Positions 63,951 to 64,000 of a stretch of 64,000 bases of DNA are shown here, piece by piece; the first letter of the stretch is position 1; the number at the start of each line of letters is the position of its first letter. The DNA is from Acinetobacter lwoffii. Its GTDB lineage: Bacteria > Pseudomonadota > Gammaproteobacteria > Pseudomonadales > Moraxellaceae. A model generated the notes under the pieces. That model saw only the letters and a program-made list of their open reading frames with translations, did no database searches and had not been told where the DNA came from. Location of the stretch: the NCBI RefSeq assembly GCF_024129355.1, contig NZ_JAMXXP010000011.1, positions 16,675 through 80,674 on the forward strand. Direction: 5' to 3'. Made by a program: the position numbers and the translations under genes.

Positions 63951-64000
63951 ATGAAATATGAAAATTTAACTAGATTTAATGATGGGGAATTTAAACGACT
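63951..64000 (+). CDS. 5' end of a probable IS transposase (cut by window edge)
   Basis: The last 50 nt open a frame MKYENLTRFNDGEFKRL. Short starts of this type (MKY-x-L, then F-R/K-R-L) are seen in IS5-group transposases of Acinetobacter. The sequence AGATCTCTTGCGAAAGT at 63911-63927 could be the terminal inverted repeat. Only 16 codons are visible, so this is tentative. Confidence 0.45.
   Translation, partial: MKYENLTRFNDGEFKR

Overview
The window looks like a chromosome segment of an Acinetobacter-type gammaproteobacterium (Moraxellaceae). The evidence is a BenM-type LysR regulator with ATAC-N7-GTAT operators, a complete ben/cat benzoate-catechol cluster, a DcaP/BenP-like porin, an AbeS-like SMR pump, and AT-rich spacers around moderately AT-rich genes. 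No identity search was possible, so the species is not assigned.

Layout. (A) 1-21.5 kb is a nitrogen-acquisition block: a PP2C phosphatase/kinase fusion (cut by the left edge), a formate/nitrite channel, cyanase, a NarK-type nitrate transporter, molybdate uptake (modABC), molybdopterin synthesis (moeA, moaCB fusion, moaE, moaD, moaA, mobA-like), assimilatory nitrate reductase NasA, a NirD-oxidoreductase fusion, nitrite reductase NirB, and the NasT (ANTAR antiterminator) / NasS (cytosolic nitrate sensor) pair. (B) 21.6-38 kb is a guanidine-nitrogen block: ABC permease and ATPase; a guanidine-II (mini-ykkC) riboswitch followed by a 2-oxoglutarate/Fe(II) oxygenase, an unrecognised protein and a Qac-type SMR exporter; then, on the minus strand, a substrate-binding lipoprotein, allophanate hydrolase, a NikR-like regulator and a small ORF; and, behind a guanidine-I riboswitch, two DUF1989-type proteins and a 1206-residue urea/guanidine carboxylase. 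A lone AT-rich PHP-plus-SMC ATPase gene, a plausible defence gene, sits between the two minus-strand operons. (C) 38-46.7 kb is mixed: a LysR regulator, a HAD phosphatase, a lipoprotein, a fatty-acid desaturase with its ferredoxin reductase, an acyl-CoA synthetase and a MocR regulator. (D) 46.7-62 kb is the benzoate/catechol block: porin, BenK-type transporter and benM on the minus strand, then catBCA-benABCDE-catIJFD on the plus strand, giving benzoate to catechol to cis,cis-muconate to 3-oxoadipate to succinyl-CoA plus acetyl-CoA. (E) 62-64 kb is an EamA transporter, an unknown membrane protein and what looks like the 5' end of an insertion sequence.

Regulation is unusually readable. Nine sites with exact GG-N10-GC spacing, and one weaker one, look like sigma-54 promoters. 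They sit before the channel gene, cynS, narK, nirB, nasTS, the ABC transporter, the NikR-like operon, the guanidine-carboxylase operon and an apparently gene-free stretch ending in a terminator (a candidate small RNA). Leaders of the channel, narK and nirB each contain two hairpins with hexaloops carrying A1 and G4, the ANTAR-protein target; in the channel leader the second hairpin overlaps a strong terminator. The picture is sigma-54/NtrC control of nitrogen limitation, with NasT antitermination for nitrate genes and two riboswitch classes for guanidine genes.
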